Below are positions 59,059 through 64,000 of a stretch of DNA of 64,000 nt, in pieces (within the stretch, counting starts at the first letter, position 1; each line of letters opens with the position of its first letter). The position numbers and the translations under genes are program-made. The stretch spans positions 36,258,734-36,322,733 of the forward strand of contig CM038728.1 in NCBI GenBank assembly GCA_021613375.1, given 5' to 3'. The DNA comes from Megaleporinus macrocephalus (taxonomy: Eukaryota; Chordata; Actinopteri; Characiformes; Anostomidae). A model generated the notes under the pieces. That model was not told the DNA's origin. It saw nothing but the letters and a program-made list of their open reading frames with translations, and did no database searches.

Positions 59059-61624
59059 TCTGTATTGTTATAATTTCATTACTCGTTTGTTTTTTGTTCC
59101 CCATCTCCTTTCACTCCCCCACCATGCGTGTGTGCAAGTCTATTTCTTGCACAAATAAACAGGAAACTAGTTATAAAAAGGTGAAAATGGTCTATTTTAC
59201 CTACACAGAGGGCGAGGAGTCATTTAGTCGTTGGAATAAAATAATAAACACGGCTAATATTTGAGAAGGCCTACTTGGCTATTCATGTGAAGAGGAGGGT
59301 CCAGTTTATGTTAACATGAGCACACAGGGTCTGTTGACTACAGCTATAAAGCAACTGCATTTAAACAACTGCACAAACGCAACCACCTGTGTCAACATCA
59401 TCCATCAACTTTTGAGCGCTGAGTTCAAGCGAAAGCCGGTGTACAGTGCATGTAATCTGCTTCGCTTTTGTCCGGCCTGTGCGAGATCACACACAAACTG
59501 CTGGACTTTTATGACCCCGTCCCTCATCGCTCACTTCTTCACACCCTCAACGAAGCCAGAATGGCGCTGAAAAGTAGGCATGCTTGGAACCCGTTCATTA
59601 TTCGGGCAGACAAAGGACAGCCTGCCGTGGGTACGTTCTCACCTTCGGTTCAGCCCTGGCCTGCAGCCCACCTCTGCCACTGTGCGATTTAGCCAAAGAG
59701 TCCAACAATGAAAAATACTGCTCTGTTTCCTTGAACATTCAAACAAAAGGCCTTATCAGACCTGCATAGTATTGTACATGTTAATTGGAGAAATATGAAG
59801 GTATTATGTGTTGCCGCTGCACTGTTAAAACAAGATAAGAAACTGCCACAGGTCACGACCTGCTTGTTCAGTGCGATTTTGCTGTAAAAAGATTGTGTGG
59901 GCGGGGGTTCCCAAAAGCATCTTACTGTTAAGATCTTACCTTGTAGAAAAAGCATGGCACAAAGGACCCCTCTTAGACCCCCTGAATCTCTTAACATTGA
60001 AATTCTAAGGTCCCTGAAAATAAGCTTAGGGTGTTAGCCTGTCTCTTAGGGACCAATAGATTCTCAAATACAAAGTCCGGGAAGACTCATTGTTTAGCCT
60101 GCTTTGTTTAGAAACTGCAAGCTTTTGTGATTGGTGTTCTTAACTAACTATAGATGCAGCACTGGTCGGCCTCAGGGTGGCACTGTAGTAAATTGGTTTA
60201 CCCAGGTGGTTCATCATAGCCTCAAGTACCCCTGAAAACATAATTTTAAACTATGACATATTTGTGAATCTAAAAATTTTTTAGGGTATTGGTGGAAAGA
60301 ATAAATTTACTGATTGTTTCTCAAACCAAAGACAGAAGGAGAGGTGTGTAAGGTCTCCATTAATGTGTAAAGGTTAGCAAACCAGAGAAGAGCATTTGTG
60401 GCCAGACAACATGAGAATGACCTGCTGAAGAGCTTGTGTTGCTCTCTATCATGCAAGGTTTTTCAAACCAACACTTTGAACTATAAATACATAAACAAAT
60501 AAATGGATGGCTATCTCTGACTTTTACACATTACAATATAAAGACATGAGGTATAAGTTCATTTAGCTAAGTGCATTAACAAATTTAACAAAGCGATATA
60601 CAATTGTTTACCTGTCACAGTGTTATTAAAATATCAGTAAAAGAAATTAATACATTAATCATGCTGTTCTCAACTCAGGCCCAACTAGGCTGTTGATGAA
60701 AGAGATTTGATTTTGCATATTTTTTGCTTGTTAATGCAAATTATGGTCATTCTTTTTATTTGCACTCACAAAAATAAGGACAAAAGGACATTATTTTCCT
60801 CAAAGCTTATAAACAATATTTATCTACCACATTCTTATTTAATTATCTGCAAGTGGTTTATATTTTTTATCGAATAGATAACTATCTAACATAGAATGAT
60901 ATTTAAAACCTTCCAAAAAAGTGTAAACAATATAAATAAATATTACATGAATAATAATTTGGGAAAAATAGAATAGAATGAAGGCAAAACCTACAATCCC
61001 TTAAAATTGGTGTATAACAGAGGAGCACCTGACACCTTTGTAAAAGGGGTGTGCAGTAAAACAGCAGCTGATGTATTCTGCACAGATAAACCTAAAAATT
61101 TAATTGTTATTATTTAAAGTTCAATATCGCTTAAAACTAATTTTCAATGAAGAACTTCATTCCAATAAGAGTCATTATGCTAGTTACCTTATGCTACACA
61201 TTCAGTTACATTCACTATATATTCAGTAATATATTCTGGATCTGTTAACTAACATGATGACAGTGTTCTTCTACAAGCACACTGAGCTGTCCTATAACAT
61301 GACGTTTGCAGGACTTTAGAAAGATGCATTGACTAGCTTCAAATGTCTTAGAGAAAGCATGGCAGTATCTTAGCTTGGTGGCATCATGTGATGGGGGTGA
61401 ACTAAGAATGATTCATTGGGGAGAAAATTGGGGGGGATGGGGGGGGGGCGGGATAAATTACTGCTATTGATACATGCTGTTAATTAATGGTTATCCCTGT
61501 CAGCCTAAAAATTCCATATTCAACTGTAACACACTCAGTAATACAGTCAGGAAAGTATGCATTGAAAGTTTTCTACGGTTTAAAGACAAGCTTACAAAAT
61601 CCTAAAACCTTTGGAACCATGTGA
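59011..61624. other. intergenic DNA with possible MITE fragment
   Basis: (CT)n at 59018-59055. GTTCCCAAAAGCATCTTACT at 59909, followed by GTTAAGATCTTAC, resembles one end of a fish MITE type, but no matching inverted end was found. A G-rich run lies at 61429-61452. No gene seen. Confidence 0.4.
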
Positions 61625-61736
61625 CTAAATGTTTCAAGTTTCAAGTTCAAGTTTCAAGTTTGCACATCATGTCAGGACATATATGCATTAAAATGCTTGG
61701 GGTGAGGCTCAGATAATCACTCTACAGCAAGGCAGC

Positions 61737-61740
<4 letters not shown>
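61625..61740 (-). mobile_element. possible non-LTR 3' tail
   Basis: On the minus strand the sequence ends in repeated ACTTGAAACTTGAA, similar in style to short-repeat tails of fish LINEs. The body to its right (61740 onward) begins with a long TA microsatellite, so its extent is unclear. Confidence 0.3.

Positions 61741-61817
<77 letters not shown>
61739..61817. repeat. (TA)n microsatellite
   Basis: About 39 perfect TA dinucleotides. Confidence 0.98.
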
Positions 61818-61820
<3 letters not shown>

Positions 61821-62866
61821 GTAAAAACAGTGCAAACATACAATAAATAGACAATAACAAAGTCAAATAAGCTAGAATATATGCATATAGTAATAACAGA
61901 AATATATAAAGGACTATACAAAAAATATACATAAGATATACAGGAGGACATATGTAGAAACTATGTCGAAACATTTGCATAGGCAGGTTATCTAAGAAGA
62001 CAAATATATTGAAAATGACTTAGTGATATTGTCTATAGCAGTGATATAAGAATAAATAATATAGCAGTGGCCGAGTGTACTGTATTGGGGTATATGACAC
62101 AGTTGATCTTAGATTCCACCGATATGTAAATATCTATGGGTGTTTCGGTCATGGAATGCCAAAGAGGACTTTCCAGTGAACTGAAACATCCAGAGATTCT
62201 ATATCCAGAGCCAGTTACATGTGGGTGGTGAAATGTGAGCTGGGCAGCCACCTGGCTAGTCTGAGCTGAGGTAGGAGACAGGTCAGGGGGAGAGGTAGAA
62301 CAAAGGCCCTGCTCATAACAAGAGCTCCCGCTGGAACAGGAAGGCCTCTTGGGGGCAGGCGGGATAGCCATCTGACCTAGACCACGTTTCCGTCGGCTAA
62401 GCCCCAAAGACTTCAGAGAGCTGACCTGGCCACCAGAGGCTGGTCAGGGCACACAGTTTCCCAGAGACAGCCTGTGGTGCTGTATATACATAGATATAAA
62501 TCTGTCTTCATAACAGTTCATTCAATTCAGTTACAATTCTTTAGAAAACGATTCAGTGCATTATGAAATCTCAGCTTGTCTGAGATTTAGAATGAATTTT
62601 TTTAAGCTGCACTATGTAAGTGTTTAAGATTTAGAGACTTTTCCGGACAGAATAATGTGGAAAACCTATCAGCCGAGCTTCAGACCCCTTCCCCAAGTGA
62701 ATGAATCTGCACATTGAAAGAAAATTCAAAGACAACTCAGTCAAAAACTTCTTCTAAGAATTCCAGTGAATAACTAGCATCATATCGTATAATGTTGATT
62801 TTGTATTTGAGACCTTTTTTTAACCTATGCATGTGATGTTAATACGTAAAGGTCTTCAGAATGATG
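61818..62866. other. unique DNA, possible relic of unknown element
   Basis: The minus-strand frame 62033-62407 (MGLSRRKRGLGQMAIPPA...) has Pro/Ser-rich composition and no recognised domain. No splice support. It may belong with the retroelement tail at 61625, but this is a guess. Confidence 0.3.
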
Positions 62867-63085
62867 TCATCCCTTTGCAGCCACAAGAGCATCAGCGAGG
62901 TTGCTAAGGTGCCACAAATGATGAATGACTAGTTCTAGATCACTCAAACTCATCTCAGAAGGATTGGATAATGATTCATCACTCCAGAGTTCCACTGCTT
63001 TACAGCACAGTGTAGGGAGGGTTTTATACCCCTCTAGCCAGTGCTTGATGTAAAATTGTATGGCATGATCTGTTTGTGAATACAA
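62867..63085 (-). pseudogene. possible Tc1-like transposase fragment
   Basis: The minus-strand frame includes KHWLEGYKTLPTLCCKAVEL followed directly by WSDESLSN. LWSDES-type sequence around a catalytic Asp is a hallmark of Tc1-like transposases, and the plus-strand string ATCACTCCAGAGTTCCACTG matches the nucleotide context of that block in fish Tc1 families as I know them. Downstream residues do not match the family well, so the assignment is tentative. Confidence 0.4.
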
Positions 63086-63335
63086 TACGAACTACTCCTC
63101 ATAACCTTCAAAGCCATACATGGTTTTGCCTCTTCATACATTGCTGAATTTCGCCATCCCTACAACCCAACCAATACACTTAGATCGTCTGCTACTGGTT
63201 TGCCTCAAGCGCCCCAGTTTAGACTGTCCTCAGTGGATGGTAGGACATTCAGGGTAACAGAACTTTTGAACGCACTTTCTCAGGGTCTTTCTCAGCCTTT
63301 AAGACCTGTTTTCTCAGTGTTTTTCAGCACACACA
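63086..63335 (+). pseudogene. CR1/L2-type LINE ORF2 C-terminal remnant
   Basis: The frame ITFKAIHGFASSYIAEF, then HPYNPTNTLRSSATGLPQ and SVDGRTFRVTELLNALS, follows the pattern of the post-RT C-terminal region of fish L2/CR1-like ORF2 (KAL-GLAPSYI, LRSS, AF...LWN-LP). Both ends are lost and it is isolated from other element parts. Confidence 0.5.
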
Positions 63336-64000
63336 CCACACATTACCTTACACACTATCTTTAACTGGTAAACAGCTTACATAGTGCATCTTTAATGCTT
63401 GACTTTAGCTTTATTTGGTTGAAAAATTAGTGCATACTCATTTGCAACAATTGAAATTGAGGCAGTCAAATCATCTTGAGGCCTCATTGTGGGTTTATAC
63501 CCTTTTACATTACTAGCACTACAAAAGCTTCCAAGGTCCAGGTGTGGATGTCTTGTGTACACACAGCACAGTTTACAGTTTTTTTCTCTTGCTCAAGCAA
63601 CTGATTTAGCTCAGCAGTTAGGTGTGAGGTGTGCTAGAGCTAGGAAATCCCAAAACTGTGCTGGACCAGAACTGGACCCTCCTCATCAGCTCAGTTTGAC
63701 TGGGATGTTTTAGTGTATGGACAGGCGAGGTAGCCTATATCTTAAAAAAGTGGGCACTGCTAAAAGAAGCTGCCTGCATGCTATTGATATTTGTCATCTA
63801 GTATTCAATATTTGATCTGATCTAAAGAGAGTATTAACAGGTTCCAAGATATTTTTATTTTTCAACATTGCGTTATATATGGTTTATCATTTACTGATGA
63901 ATACTGTTTCTGTGGTGGAAATGTATATATTGTCGCTGTCCAGTGAAAAACATGTATTTCGGCAATTGCAACTTTATTTTTTTAAGAAAAAAGTCTTTAC
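63336..64000. other. AT-rich intergenic DNA, no gene seen
   Basis: No coding, RNA or repeat structure recognised. A 74-codon frame at 63489-63713 has no domain features. Confidence 0.5.

Overview
This window looks like nuclear DNA of a ray-finned fish, probably a teleost (inference). The grounds are two nearly complete non-LTR retrotransposons of fish type (an L2/CR1-like element and an L1-like element), Tc1-like transposon relics, very dense minisatellites, spliced-exon signals, and no operon-like or prokaryotic gene layout. Three assembly gaps of about 1 kb each (11086-12085, 24334-25332, 46311-47310) lie inside or beside tandem repeats.

Layout. 1-5518 is one long TTAGAACTGTGTG-type minisatellite. 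5744-5963 and 10713-11085 are two plus-strand exons of an unidentified protein gene. Their splice phases agree across a 4.75 kb intron filled with a Tc1-like relic, three minisatellites and a retroelement tail, and the second exon runs into a coding 24-bp VNTR and then the first gap. 12086-13328 is another 24-bp minisatellite. 13948-21692 is a 41-bp minisatellite split by a 6.84 kb L2/CR1-like LINE (14232-21075) with an SGNH-esterase ORF1 and a broken endonuclease/RT ORF2. That LINE has itself grown six internal tandem arrays. 21693-24333 holds possible coding fragments and another minisatellite, and ends at the second gap.

Right of that gap the character changes sharply. 25333-42315 is low in tandem repeats and holds stretches that resemble conserved noncoding regulatory DNA, a foldback MITE, and a nearly full-length minus-strand L1 (28630-34488) with a 14-bp target-site duplication.

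42316-53296 is the most unusual structure: an 11 kb satellite complex bounded by inverted repeats. Its arrays run in one orientation left of the third gap and in the opposite orientation right of it, so it reads as one giant imperfect palindrome. The right arm contains a recent 1.93 kb higher-order repeat. The left arm is built from a CCACCTTAAA motif that also forms the core of foldback MITEs elsewhere in the window.

53297-64000 is mostly AT-rich unique sequence with microsatellites, a retrotransposon RT remnant whose catalytic core was removed in frame, a possible regulatory block near 58.7-59.0 kb, and old Tc1-like and LINE fragments near the right edge.

No tRNA, rRNA or CRISPR was recognised. 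The only host gene evidence is the exon pair on the left and weak coding-like fragments at 22.1-22.75 kb. Most long stop-free frames here are by-products of tandem repeats.
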